From: Saprospiraceae bacterium
GTDB taxonomy: Bacteria; Bacteroidota; Bacteroidia; Chitinophagales; Saprospiraceae
Reading direction: 5' to 3'
Assembly: GCA_016715245.1 (NCBI GenBank)
Contig: JADKAS010000011.1
Location: forward strand, 161,501 to 225,500
Length of the DNA: 64,000 bases
Positions 9,549 through 18,913 of this stretch are shown piece after piece. The notes below the pieces were generated by a model, which saw nothing but the letters and a program-made list of their open reading frames with translations, ran no database searches and was not told where the DNA came from. The position numbers and the translations under genes were made by a program. Position 1 is the stretch's first letter, and the number at the start of each line of letters is the position of its first letter.

Positions 9549-10889
9549 ATGGCTCCCATTATCATCATCGGTTCAGGTCTTTGCGGTACTTTAATGGCGC
9601 TTCGGATGGCTCAAAAAGGGTATCAGGTAGATGTCTACGAAAAAAGACCCGATATGCGAAATGCCAATATCGGGAGCGGAAGATCGATCAACCTCGCTCT
9701 TTCAGACAGAGGACTCAGTGGACTCGAAATGGTAGGCCTGCGCGAAAAAGCCCTCGAACTGGTCATCCCTATGAAGGGACGCCTCATTCATGATTTGAAG
9801 GGAAACCAACAGTTTTTTTCATACAGTGGAAGACAAGGGGAAGTGATCAATTCGATTTCCCGTAAAGGACTGAATATTCTCCTGATGGATGAAGCAGAAA
9901 AAACAGGAAAAATAAGGTTTTTTTTCCGCCATGAATGTTCGGATGTTGATTTTGATCAAGGTAATGCCATCGTAAAAAATCTGGACACCAATCGGGAAAC
10001 GACTATCTCAGGCGAAGTCATCCTCGGAACAGACGGAGCTTTTTCAGCAGTCCGACAAGCGATGATGCGACAAAGTGGTGCCCTGCGTTTTCAATACAGC
10101 CAGAGTTTTCTCGATACCGGATATAAGGAACTGACCATTCCGGCATCTGATGAAGGAGGATTCAGACTCGAAAAAAATGCTCTTCATATCTGGCCCAGAG
10201 AAGGTTTTATGCTGATTGCCTTACCCAACCTTGACAAAAGTTTTACGGTTACTTTATTCCTGCCGTTCGAAGGAGATTACAGTTTTGAAAAACTGAAAAG
10301 TGATGAGGAAATTGAATCATTTTTCAAAACCTGGTTTCCGACAGCTTATCAGCATATGCCTGATTTACTTCAGGATTTCAGGGATAATCCCGCCAGTTCT
10401 CTTTGCACTGTAAAATGTTTTCCCTGGCAGGTAGGCGGAAAAGTAGCCCTGATGGGTGACGCCGCCCACGCAGTTGTTCCGTTTTATGGTCAGGGAATGA
10501 ATGCATCTTTTGAGGACTGTGTTGTGCTCGATGAATGTATGGACAAATATCCGGGTGACTGGCAAAAAATTTTAAAAAACTATGAAGAAAAAAGAAAAGT
10601 CAACGGAGATGCCATCGGTGACCTCGCAGTCGACAATTTTTATGAAATGAAAGCCGCAACAGCAGATCCGGTTTTTGTCTTAAAACGAAGGATAGAACTC
10701 GACCTCGAACAAAACTTTCCTGACTATTTCAGTAAATACAGCATGGTTACCTTCCGCGAAGATTTACCCTATAAAACAGCCATGGATCAGGGTCGGCTTC
10801 AGGATTCTGTTTTGATGGATTATGCCAGAACAATTTATCCGGGTCAGGAATGGAACAGAGAAGATGTCTATCGTCTGGTAAAAATGTAA
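9549..10889 (+). CDS. kmo: Kynurenine 3-monooxygenase
   Basis: 446 residues, normal length. This FAD-dependent monooxygenase converts L-kynurenine to 3-hydroxykynurenine in tryptophan degradation. Seen: an N-terminal dinucleotide-binding motif (IIGSGLCGTLMALRMA), the VYEKRPDMR segment after it, NIGSGRSINLALSDRG, which is very characteristic of the family, and the second FAD motif GDAAHAVVPFYGQGMN. The ATG at 9549 is used; a longer frame from TTG at 9522 would start inside the likely -7 element TACCTTTG (9517-9524), which rules it out. No other kynurenine-pathway gene is in the window. Confidence 0.95.
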   Translation: MAPIIIIGSGLCGTLMALRMAQKGYQVDVYEKRPDMRNANIGSGRSINLALSDRGLSGLEMVGLREKALELVIPMKGRLIHDLKGNQQFFSYSGRQGEVINSISRKGLNILLMDEAEKTGKIRFFFRHECSDVDFDQGNAIVKNLDTNRETTISGEVILGTDGAFSAVRQAMMRQSGALRFQYSQSFLDTGYKELTIPASDEGGFRLEKNALHIWPREGFMLIALPNLDKSFTVTLFLPFEGDYSFEKLKSDEEIESFFKTWFPTAYQHMPDLLQDFRDNPASSLCTVKCFPWQVGGKVALMGDAAHAVVPFYGQGMNASFEDCVVLDECMDKYPGDWQKILKNYEEKRKVNGDAIGDLAVDNFYEMKAATADPVFVLKRRIELDLEQNFPDYFSKYSMVTFREDLPYKTAMDQGRLQDSVLMDYARTIYPGQEWNREDVYRLVKM

Positions 10890-11037
10890 TTTCTTTTTTA
10901 TTGGCCCGATGTAGTCAGTCTCAGCCCAATTTATCCGAAAGATGATTCTTCAAGGTAAAACTGAATTTTTAATCAGTGTACTGACAACGGGTGTTTACAC
11001 ATATTTTTTAAGAAATTTTCACCATTTTGCCCTAAAA

Positions 11038-11070
11038 TTTGTAAAGTATCCGACAAATCGACTACATTTG
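11038..11070 (+). promoter_or_regulatory. Bacteroidota-type promoter of the OMP/SPOR gene
   Basis: TTTG (11038-11041) is followed after 21 bp by TACATTTG (11063-11070), a full match to the -33/-7 promoter of Bacteroidota. It lies 22 bp before the ATG at 11093, which supports that upstream start. Confidence 0.65.
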
Positions 11071-11092
11071 CAACTTATTTAAAGCCTGGGTT

Positions 11093-12849
11093 ATGTGTAA
11101 AAAATATCTTTTTTACTGTTTTTACTGAGTTTTTTTGCCTCTCTGACAATTGCTCAGAAACCTTATTTACAAGTTCAGACGTCCGGTGGATACTCCATAC
11201 CCATGCTCGAACTTAAAGAAAGTAACCATTTTGCCGAAAACGGATGGAATGGCAATCTTGGATTTGGAATGTTTTTTGGCAAATTTGGTATTATGGCCAG
11301 AGGTGGATACCAGCGTTTTTCATCTACTCCTTCTTTCAAAAGTTTTATTATTAATCAATACAAAGAAAATGGTTCCCAGCTTTCAACACAATATTGGGAA
11401 AATGCCTATGGTATGATAGGACCTGTCTTTAAATGGTCTCTCGGACGTGTTGATATTGACTTTTTTGCTAAAATCGGTGTCAGTAACTTAAAAGTACCAA
11501 GTCATCTTTTTACAAAAAAATTTGCAGGTCAAACTACAGAAATTGCTTCCTATTACGGTAAAAACAAGGAACTCATCCCGATTTGGAATGGTGGTATAAC
11601 CTTTCATACGAGAATTGGTAAAAATCTATACCTTTTCCTTGAGCCATCCTTTTTGTCCAATATGTATTTAAGTAATACCAACACCACTTTCAGATATGTC
11701 AATGCTACAGATGTCAACAGAAATGGATTCATTGATGATGTGGAATTTGTAGAAGCTGAAATTGTAAAACAGATTAAAGAAACAGTTTTTTCAAATCTAA
11801 ACCTTAATTTTGGAATTAGTTATCAGATAGGACGGCAAAAATCTATTCCTGAGCCCATACCTATGATCACCCTTGAAGACACTTTGTCAAGAGAAGAAGT
11901 TACGGAAACTATGGTTCAAAAAAATGATGCTGATTCTTCCCTTCCGGAAATTAAAGAAACCGCCATTGAAATTAACAAAACACAACCAAAGTCTGAAAAT
12001 GAAATTTCAGCCGTTTCAAATTCAAATGACAAGGCATTAAACACTACTATGGAAAAGTCAGATAAAAATGAAGTGGTTGAAACCGCTAAAATAAATGAAG
12101 AAACTGACTACGACGAGGCAGCTGCAAAATTTCTATATAAAGCCGGAGAAATGTACTATCAGGGAAATGATTTTGAAAATGCGGTAGCTTGTTTTAATAA
12201 AATAAAAAATGACCCGAACCAAATGATGGCAAAATATATGTTTGCACTGTCACTTGCCCAGATGTTGAATTGTGAGGAAGCTATGGCAGAATATGCTGAG
12301 TTTTCAAATTCCTATAAAAAGGATGATGCAGGTGTTTTGCATACTGTTTTTATTTCCCAAACTGAAGAATGTAAAAAGACAGTAGAAGAAATAAAACAAA
12401 AAAGGATAGTGCTGGCACAGAAAACGGATGATTTGGCTGGCAAAAATTTTATACCTGGTGAAAATACAGAAGCAAATTCATCCAATCCTACGGACAGAAA
12501 CACGAATGTATCAACTACTTCAGGTAAAGTTCAAGGAAATGAAAAACCATCAACCAAGACTTCAAATGATAAAAATACAGTATCCCCAACTAAGGGGAAA
12601 ATATACAAAGTTCAATTTGTTGCCCTGAAAATTTCCAATAAGGAATTTCCTAAACTGGAAAATATCGGCAACATCACGCATGAATTTTTCCCTAAAAAAT
12701 CAATGTATCGATATACCTTGGGACCGTACACTAATGAAACGGATGCTGAATCTGACATGATCAAAGTAAGAGCCATGGGTTTTAGTGATGCTTTTTTGGC
12801 AGAATACACTAATGGTTTTAGAACCAACACTTTACATCATGCAAGGTAA
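11093..12849 (+). CDS. Outer-membrane barrel / TPR / SPOR-domain protein (frame break in signal peptide)
   Basis: The ATG at 11093 gives MCKKYLF, then the frame breaks in a T6 run (11109-11114); one more T restores a signal peptide ending SFFASLTIAQ and runs into the long frame. The first about 200 residues look like an outer-membrane beta-barrel with alternating aromatic residues. A Glu/Lys/Ser-rich linker follows, then two TPR-like helices (AAAKFLYKAGEMYYQGNDFENAVACFNKI). The C-terminus (KIYKVQFVALKISNKEF ... YTLGPYTNETDAESDMIKVRAMGFSDAFLAEY) resembles a SPOR domain, which binds peptidoglycan lacking stem peptides. It overlaps the next gene, a peptidoglycan carboxypeptidase, by 11 bp, so the pair probably acts at the cell wall/outer membrane. 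Confidence 0.7.
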
Positions 12850-14140
12850 TGCTTTTAAGGCATATTTGTATTTTATTATTATTCTGTTATTCTTCTTGGT
12901 TTCCTGCGCTAAACAACATTTTACGGCTAAAGGAAAAGTTAAAAAAGCATTACGCGCCTGGGTGGAAAACCCTGCATTCGTTTCTGCCAATATCGGTGTT
13001 CAAATTGAAGAAATTGAAACCGGAAAACTTTTTATTTCGTACCAGGCTTGCAAAAACTTTATCCCTGCAAGCAACATTAAAATCCTGACAACATACGCAG
13101 CCTTGGCGTCAGAAAATGATTCCATTTTAACAGCGGTCACATCTTCGGACAGCAATGGTCATGTGTTTCTTATACCTTATGGCGACCCTACTTTTCTTCA
13201 TTCAAATTTTCCGGATCAAAAATTATTTCAATATCTGAATGGTTTCGATACTATACATATTCTTGAAAATAACACTATATCAAAGTATAGTCCCGGATGG
13301 GCCTGGGAAGATTACGACAAGGGCTTCATGCCTGAATTAAATGTTTTTCCTATATACGGCAATAACATTACTTTACTTAAAAAAGACGATAAAACCAATA
13401 TAAATCCACCATATTTTACCGATAGTATTATTGATCATTCCTTTCCATTCCGAAGATGGTTTGATAAAAATATGTTTGTACCCAACAAAATAAAAAATGG
13501 TGTTTCCGTGACTGTTCCATTTATTCCGAAAAAAGAAACTATGGCTGCTTTACTGATGGATACTTTGAAACAAACAAATGTGGTATGGGAAAATGAATAT
13601 TCGGATCATTTGGGCTGGAAAAAAATATACAGTCATCCAGTCGACTCTGTTCTCAAACTCATGATGTACAAGAGTGATAATTTTTTAGCTGAACAATTAC
13701 TCATAAATATTGCACTAACAAACGGAGTCAAAGTAACACCCGAAACTTCTCCTGAAATATGTTTTCCAAAGCTGCAAAATTCCAATTACAAAACCAGGTG
13801 GGTGGACGGAAGTGGACTCAGCAGATATAATCTTTGTTCTCCAGCATATTTAGTTTATATACTGAAAGACCAATGGAAAAAAATCCCTCACAACAGGATA
13901 TTGTCCGTGTTTCCGTTTGGTGGAAGTAAAGGTTTTCCTGATGAATTTTATTACCTTGGAAAACACATATTCGCAAAAACAGGTTCCATGAGCAATGTTT
14001 TTTGTTTAAGCGGGTATTTGTTAACCAAAAAAGAAAAGGTACTTGCTTTTTCTGTGATGGTCAATGGGTATACGGGTGATACTTCGTTGTTGAAACAGGA
14101 AATGGCGAAAGTTTTAACAACCCTACACAAAAAATATTAA
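12839..14140 (+). CDS. dacB: D-alanyl-D-alanine carboxypeptidase/endopeptidase, S13 (PBP4) family lipoprotein
   Basis: 433 residues from the ATG at 12839, inside the end of the previous gene (translational coupling likely). A lipobox (FFLVSC, Cys23) marks it as a lipoprotein. The three penicillin-binding motifs are visible: SxxK as Ser78-Asn-Ile-Lys81 in PASNIK, SxN as SDN in YKSDNFLAEQLL, and KTG in AKTGSMSNV. WVDGSGLSRYN is typical of S13 peptidases. It should trim or cleave peptidoglycan stem peptides in the periplasm. The family usually carries an extra inserted domain after SxxK, and the roughly 200 residues between SxxK and SxN fit that. Confidence 0.85.
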   Translation: MQGNAFKAYLYFIIILLFFLVSCAKQHFTAKGKVKKALRAWVENPAFVSANIGVQIEEIETGKLFISYQACKNFIPASNIKILTTYAALASENDSILTAVTSSDSNGHVFLIPYGDPTFLHSNFPDQKLFQYLNGFDTIHILENNTISKYSPGWAWEDYDKGFMPELNVFPIYGNNITLLKKDDKTNINPPYFTDSIIDHSFPFRRWFDKNMFVPNKIKNGVSVTVPFIPKKETMAALLMDTLKQTNVVWENEYSDHLGWKKIYSHPVDSVLKLMMYKSDNFLAEQLLINIALTNGVKVTPETSPEICFPKLQNSNYKTRWVDGSGLSRYNLCSPAYLVYILKDQWKKIPHNRILSVFPFGGSKGFPDEFYYLGKHIFAKTGSMSNVFCLSGYLLTKKEKVLAFSVMVNGYTGDTSLLKQEMAKVLTTLHKKY

Positions 14141-14202
14141 ACGCGGATTCAGCTTAGGACAATTAGTCTTTTAAAAACAGCCATTTTACCAGAATAAAAA
14201 TA

Positions 14203-14243
14203 AGTCCGGAATAAGCTTTTAGATTATATCCGGACTCTTTTAT
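14203..14243 (+). terminator. Bidirectional hairpin terminator between dacB and rhlE
   Basis: AGTCCGGA (14203-14210) pairs perfectly with TCCGGACT (14229-14236), followed by CTTTTATTATT. The two flanking genes converge here. Confidence 0.7.
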
Positions 14244-14246
14244 TAT

Positions 14247-15547
14247 TTATGAATTAGCACCAAACCATCTTCCTTTGGATTTTGCCGAAGACGACCCTGA
14301 AGAAGATTTCTGACCACTTCTTTTTCCGAATGAATTGGATTTACCGGGTTGATTTGGTTTGTTTTTAGGAAACCTGGGAATAATCTTGGAAACAGGCGTT
14401 GTATCCAATACTTTTTCAGCCGGATATGGGTGGTCCGTAACCACCGGAATCTGAATATTAATAAGTCTCTCTGAATGTCTCTGAGAAAAAGTCTTTCTTC
14501 TACATCACAAAATGAAATTGCCTTTCCTGAAGCACCCGCTCTTCCGGTACGGCCTATTCTGTGAACATATGTTTCAGAAATATTCGGGATTTCAAAATTG
14601 ATTACAAAAGCCAGTTCGTCGATATCAATTCCCCGTGCAGCAATGTCCGTAGCGACCAGCACACGAATACTTCTGTTTTTAAATCCTGCAAGTGCTTTTT
14701 GCCTTGCGTTCTGAGATTTGTTTCCATGAATGGCTTCTGCGCTAATGTTTATCCTGTGCAGCATCTTGACCACTTTGTCAGCTCCGTGTTTGGTTCTTGT
14801 AAAAACCAAAGCAGATTTGATCGAAGCATCTTTTAGCACATGTTGCAAAAGTGCATATTTATTTACCTGATCGACAAAATAAATTTCCTGTTGGATGGTT
14901 TCAGCCGTAGATGATACCGGTGTAACAGACACTTTTGCCGGACTGGTGAGAATGCTTCCTGCCAATTCCATTATAGAATCAGGCATAGTTGCAGAGAAAA
15001 ACAAAGACTGTCTCCTTGGAGGAAGCAATCTGATAATTCTTTTTACATCGTTGACAAATCCCATGTCCAACATTCTGTCAGCTTCGTCCAATACAAAATG
15101 AGTTATGGTATCAAGCCGGCAATGCCCTTGCTGTACCAGGTCCAGCAATCTGCCCGGTGTAGCCACAAGAATATCAACTCCGTCTCTTAAGGCGTTAACC
15201 TGACTGTGCTGGCTTACTCCTCCAAAAATAACGGTATGTTTCAGTTTTGTATTTCTGGAATAGGCGTGGAAACTTTCATCTATCTGAATCGCCAGTTCTC
15301 TGGTCGGCGTGATGATAAGTGCTTTAATCCCACGTCCGGATTTTCCGGTTTGTCCTACAAGGTGTTGAATAATGGGAACTGCAAAAGCAGCAGTTTTTCC
15401 TGTTCCTGTCTGCGCACAGGCAAGTAAATCTTTGCCGGCGAGTAATAAAGGAATAGATTGTGATTGGATAGGTGTGGGTTGTGTATACCCTTCTGATTTC
15501 AGAGCCTCCAATATGGGCTCGATGAGACCTAAGTTTTCAAATGACAT
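14247..15547 (-). CDS. rhlE: DEAD-box RNA helicase, RhlE type (frame break near C-terminus)
   Basis: All helicase motifs are present: Q-motif (PTPIQSQSIP), I (AQTGTGKT), Ia (PTRELA), II (DEAD), III (SAT), V/VI (ATDIAARGIDI ... HRIGRTGRAG). It remodels RNA, for example in ribosome assembly or mRNA decay. The frame breaks at the CTCTCT tract near 14464-14472. Read on, the correct C-terminus is VVTDHPYPAEKVLDTTPVS and then a Lys/Ser/Gly-rich basic tail ending KGRWFGANS at 14247, typical of RhlE proteins. The uncorrected frame instead ends in unrelated sequence at 14243. One base added to the tract restores a single frame. Confidence 0.9.
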
Positions 15548-15859
15548 ATATAATGTTTAATATCTAATCTCCATTGATGAACCAGTACTGATAAAAAATA
15601 AAAAATTCTCAGTTAAATTGTCCTTTGGTATTTGTACTGTTCAAGTGTGCGGATGGTATAATTTTTTTTATTTAATAACCCAAAGAACCCTTGAGAACAA
15701 AATGGAGGGCGATGATGAACTGCAAAGGTACGACAAAATTTTTATAATGTAACAGTAATGATAAACAAAATAAATTTTTCAATACATTTAAATACCACTC
15801 TTTGTTTTAAAATGAGGTGTGGTAATGATTTTTTGGTTTAGTCTAATGGCAAGATATCA
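15548..15859. other. Intergenic gap without recognisable feature
   Basis: AT-rich spacer upstream of rhlE and downstream of the reductase gene. I see no ORF with coding character, RNA gene or convincing hairpin. Confidence 0.5.
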
Positions 15860-16957
15860 TCAAACATCATAGGTGAGAACCACATGGTCTGAAACAGGTC
15901 TTGACTGGCAAGTAAGTATAAATCCAGCCTCCACTTCGTCATCTTCAAGAGCATAACAAGCATCCATTTTCACTTCTCCTGAGGTGACTCTGGCAATACA
16001 GGTTGAACAGGCACCGCTTGTGCAGGAATAAGGAGGGTCCAGTTTTTTTTCTACCAGTTCGTCAAGAATAATTTTATTTTTTGCCATGTCAAAGTTGTGG
16101 GTGGCTCCTTTTAATGTCACCTCCACATGGCTGTTGCCTGCAGCGTTGTGAACTATCGCGGAGGCGTTTTCTTTTCCCGGTGTGGTAAAAAATTCTTTAT
16201 GTATATGTTTTAAATCAATACCTTTTGAAAGAAGATATTTTTCTGTTTTTGCTATCATATCGCCGGGACCGCAGGTATAATATTCCCGCTCGGTAAAACG
16301 TACAGGAAATTTTTGTAAAAATTTTTCTACAGATTTTTCACCTATCCGTCCTGTTTCGCCTTTCCAGAGGGTTTCTTTTTTGCCTAATAATCCTCCAAGA
16401 CCTGAAGCTTTGGATTTTAATGGATTACTCAGAATGTGTTCTATAAAAAGTTGTCCACTATATTTTTTTTCAAGATCTACAAGCTCTTTTCTGAAGATAA
16501 TACTGTTTTCGTGTCTGTTGCCATACAATAGATAACAAACACTTTTTGGCTCCTCTTCAAGAATGGTTCGAATCATAGACATTACAGGAGTAATTCCACT
16601 TCCTGCTGCAAAAAAGTAAAAAGATCTCGACAGATTATGCGAAGGTTTCACTATAAAATGCCCCTCAGGTGAACTGACATTCAGGACAGTACCTGATTGA
16701 ATCCCGTTAAGTAAGTGAGACATGTTTCCTTTGTGAACTTTCTTTACGGTAATACCGAAATAAGGCAAGCCCGGCATCGTATTAATGGAATAGGGTCTTC
16801 TTATTTCTTTTCCTGATATTTCAGAGGAAACAGTCACATATTGTCCCGGAGTAAACATAAAAGCAGTAGTATGTTCTTCAGGAATGGATAAAAGGATGGT
16901 AACCGCATCATCCGTTTCACGGATGACATCTTTGACCTGCAGGGAATAAAAAGTCAT
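15860..16957 (-). CDS. PaaE-like ferredoxin/flavin reductase (FAD + NAD + plant-type 2Fe-2S)
   Basis: About 365 residues from the ATG at 16957; an earlier in-frame ATG at 16999 exists but homologues begin MTFxSLxVK. The domain order is FAD-binding barrel (RRPYSIN), NAD-binding (FFAAGSGITPVMSMIRTIL; YTCGPGDMI) and C-terminal plant-type ferredoxin (SCTSGACSTCIARV, with the fourth Cys in ILTCQS). This is the architecture of PaaE, the reductase of phenylacetyl-CoA epoxidase, and of related reductases that feed electrons to oxygenases. An insert GGLLGKKETLW between the NAD and ferredoxin parts is also typical of the Bacteroidota members. No PaaABCD gene is nearby, so its electron acceptor is unknown. 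It is divergent from odhB with a 24-bp palindrome between them. Confidence 0.85.
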   Translation of the reverse strand: MTFYSLQVKDVIRETDDAVTILLSIPEEHTTAFMFTPGQYVTVSSEISGKEIRRPYSINTMPGLPYFGITVKKVHKGNMSHLLNGIQSGTVLNVSSPEGHFIVKPSHNLSRSFYFFAAGSGITPVMSMIRTILEEEPKSVCYLLYGNRHENSIIFRKELVDLEKKYSGQLFIEHILSNPLKSKASGLGGLLGKKETLWKGETGRIGEKSVEKFLQKFPVRFTEREYYTCGPGDMIAKTEKYLLSKGIDLKHIHKEFFTTPGKENASAIVHNAAGNSHVEVTLKGATHNFDMAKNKIILDELVEKKLDPPYSCTSGACSTCIARVTSGEVKMDACYALEDDEVEAGFILTCQSRPVSDHVVLTYDV

Positions 16958-17044
16958 GGGAAATTTTCTGATTAATGCAAGAGAAACAAATTCTTTCAAA
17001 AAAGGTTAATGAATTTATAATAAATTTTGGTCAAAATACATTAA

Positions 17045-17068
17045 TATTTTTAGACATGTCTAAAAATA
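17045..17068. promoter_or_regulatory. 24-bp perfect palindrome (TTTAGACATGTCTAAA core) between divergent genes
   Basis: Bases 17045-17056 pair fully with 17068-17057. The core resembles operators of DtxR/MntR-family metal regulators (TTTAG-N-CTAAA type). It lies about 88 bp upstream of the reductase start and 72 bp upstream of odhB, so it could control either gene. The regulator is inferred. Confidence 0.55.
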
Positions 17069-17140
17069 AATTCAATTTTTATTAAAAACGTTGTCCTGTC
17101 ATCATAAAAGTCTTAATTTTACACTTTAAAAGACAGATAT

Positions 17141-18373
17141 ATGAGTATTATTGAAATGAAAGTTCCCACTATCGGCGAATCTATAACAGAAGTAACCCTT
17201 TCCCAATGGTTAAAAAAAGACGGGGATTTTGTAAAAATTGACGAACCGATCTGCGAATTCGAATCTGACAAAGCCACGCTGGAATTTCCCGCCGAAGCTT
17301 CAGGGAAAATTATACATGTTGCCAAAGAGGGCGATGATCTGTCAATTGGTGCCCTGGTTGCCAGAATCGATACTTCTGTCACTGCAGGTGCTGAATCTGC
17401 GTCTGTAGTTACACCCGTTGCTGATAAAAAGGCAGAAGCCCCGGCAGTAACGACAGCAGTATCCGCAAATTACGCAACAGGACATCCGTCCCCTGCCGCC
17501 GGAAAAATATTAAGAGAAGAAAACATTGATACATCCACCGTTTCCGGCACTGGAAAAGACGGAAGAATCACCAAAGAAGATGCTGTTTCTGCAGTTCAAC
17601 AAAAACAAACAACTGCCCCCACTGCTGTACAGGAAGTACCACAACCTGTCAGAAAAACCAGCACAGGCGGAACCAGAAACATCAAGGTAGAAAAAATGTC
17701 CAGGATGCGTCGCACCATTGCTACCCGCCTCGTCTCAGCAAAAAATCAGACGGCTATGCTTACAACTTTTAATGAAGTTGACCTCACAGCCGTCAATGAG
17801 CTCCGTAAAAAGTATCAGGATAAATTTGTTGCCAAACACGGTATAAAACTGGGTTTTATGTCCATTTTTGCCAAAGCATGTGCCAAAGCACTCATGGAAA
17901 TGCCGGATGTCAATGCCATGATCGACGGCAACGATATAGTATATCACGATTATGTAGATATTTCTATCGCCATTTCAACACCAAATGGCCTTGTGGTTCC
18001 ACCTGTACATAATGTCGAATCACTGAGCTTTCAGGAAATTGAATATACCATCAAAGACCTGGCAGAAAAAGCAAAAACCGGAAAACTTTCACTTGAAGAA
18101 ATGAAAGGAGGAACTTTTACCATTACCAACGGAGGAATTTTTGGTTCTCTCGTCAGCACACCGATTATCAACGAACCACAATCCGCCATTCTTGGCATGC
18201 ACGCCATCAAGGACAGACCCGTCGCCATAGATGGTCAGGTCGTCATTCGCCCTATGATGTACCTTGCACTTTCTTATGACCACAGAATTATTGATGGAAG
18301 TACTTCCGTAACCTTTTTGGTCCGGGTTAAGGAATTACTGGAAGACCCGATGTCACTGATGATGGATATATAA
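17141..18373 (+). CDS. sucB: Dihydrolipoyllysine-residue succinyltransferase, E2 of 2-oxoglutarate dehydrogenase
   Basis: 410 residues, the usual length. N-terminal lipoyl domain with the acceptor Lys44 in FESDKATLEFP. An Ala/Thr/Pro linker is followed by a peripheral-subunit-binding domain (PSPAAGKILREENID ... GKDGRITKEDAV). The catalytic domain ends with the CoA-acyltransferase signature LSYDHRIIDG (catalytic His381, Asp385). GFMSIFAKACAKAL and NGGIFGSLVSTPI identify the succinyl- rather than acetyl-transferase branch. It makes succinyl-CoA in the TCA cycle, which sucC (13 kb away) then uses. The E1 gene (sucA), often directly upstream, is not here. Confidence 0.95.
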   Translation: MSIIEMKVPTIGESITEVTLSQWLKKDGDFVKIDEPICEFESDKATLEFPAEASGKIIHVAKEGDDLSIGALVARIDTSVTAGAESASVVTPVADKKAEAPAVTTAVSANYATGHPSPAAGKILREENIDTSTVSGTGKDGRITKEDAVSAVQQKQTTAPTAVQEVPQPVRKTSTGGTRNIKVEKMSRMRRTIATRLVSAKNQTAMLTTFNEVDLTAVNELRKKYQDKFVAKHGIKLGFMSIFAKACAKALMEMPDVNAMIDGNDIVYHDYVDISIAISTPNGLVVPPVHNVESLSFQEIEYTIKDLAEKAKTGKLSLEEMKGGTFTITNGGIFGSLVSTPIINEPQSAILGMHAIKDRPVAIDGQVVIRPMMYLALSYDHRIIDGSTSVTFLVRVKELLEDPMSLMMDI

Positions 18374-18516
18374 ATCCGGCCTGATATTTTTCATTAAAAT
18401 GATGTGCACTCTATTGGTCAGGTAGTTTATTGATAAAAAAACAAGCTCCTTACTCAAAACAGAGAACCCATTTCCGGACTTATTGTTATTATACATATAT
18501 ATCTAAAATTCCATCC

Positions 18517-18899
18517 ATGATCAGAATTGCACTCATCGCCCACGACGGTAAAAAACCTGAAATGGTTTCTTTTGTCAACTCCTTCAAAAAAGTATTAAAA
18601 ACGGCTGCATTATATGCAACGGGTACTACCGGAACTTTTATTCAAAGAGAAGGGTTCAGCGTTCACCTTCTGCTTTCTGGTCCAAGAGGCGGGGATGCAC
18701 AAATAGCCACAATGGCGGCACTGGGAGAACTTGATGCCATCATTTTTTCAGGGACCCGCTAGACAAACATCCTCATGAACCGGATGTTCAGATGCTGATG
18801 AGGATTTGCGATGTACATAACATACCTCTGGCCACCAATCCTAAAACAGCCTACCTGATTATAAAAGGGCTCATTGCGACCAAAGGTTTTTCTGAATAA
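18517..18899 (+). CDS. mgsA: Methylglyoxal synthase (frame break)
   Basis: Converts dihydroxyacetone phosphate to methylglyoxal. MIRIALIAHDGKKPEM starts the protein and ATGTTGT is the phosphate-binding loop; GPRGGDAQIA follows. The frame breaks in the T6 run 18743-18748. One more T gives IIFFRDPLDKHPHEPDVQML, with the family's RDPL segment, and then an uninterrupted end ...LATNPKTAYLIIKG...FSE at 18899. The restored protein is about 127 residues, slightly shorter than the E. coli enzyme. A sequence error is the most likely cause of the break. Confidence 0.9.
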
Positions 18900-18913
18900 C
18901 TATTGTTTGTTAC

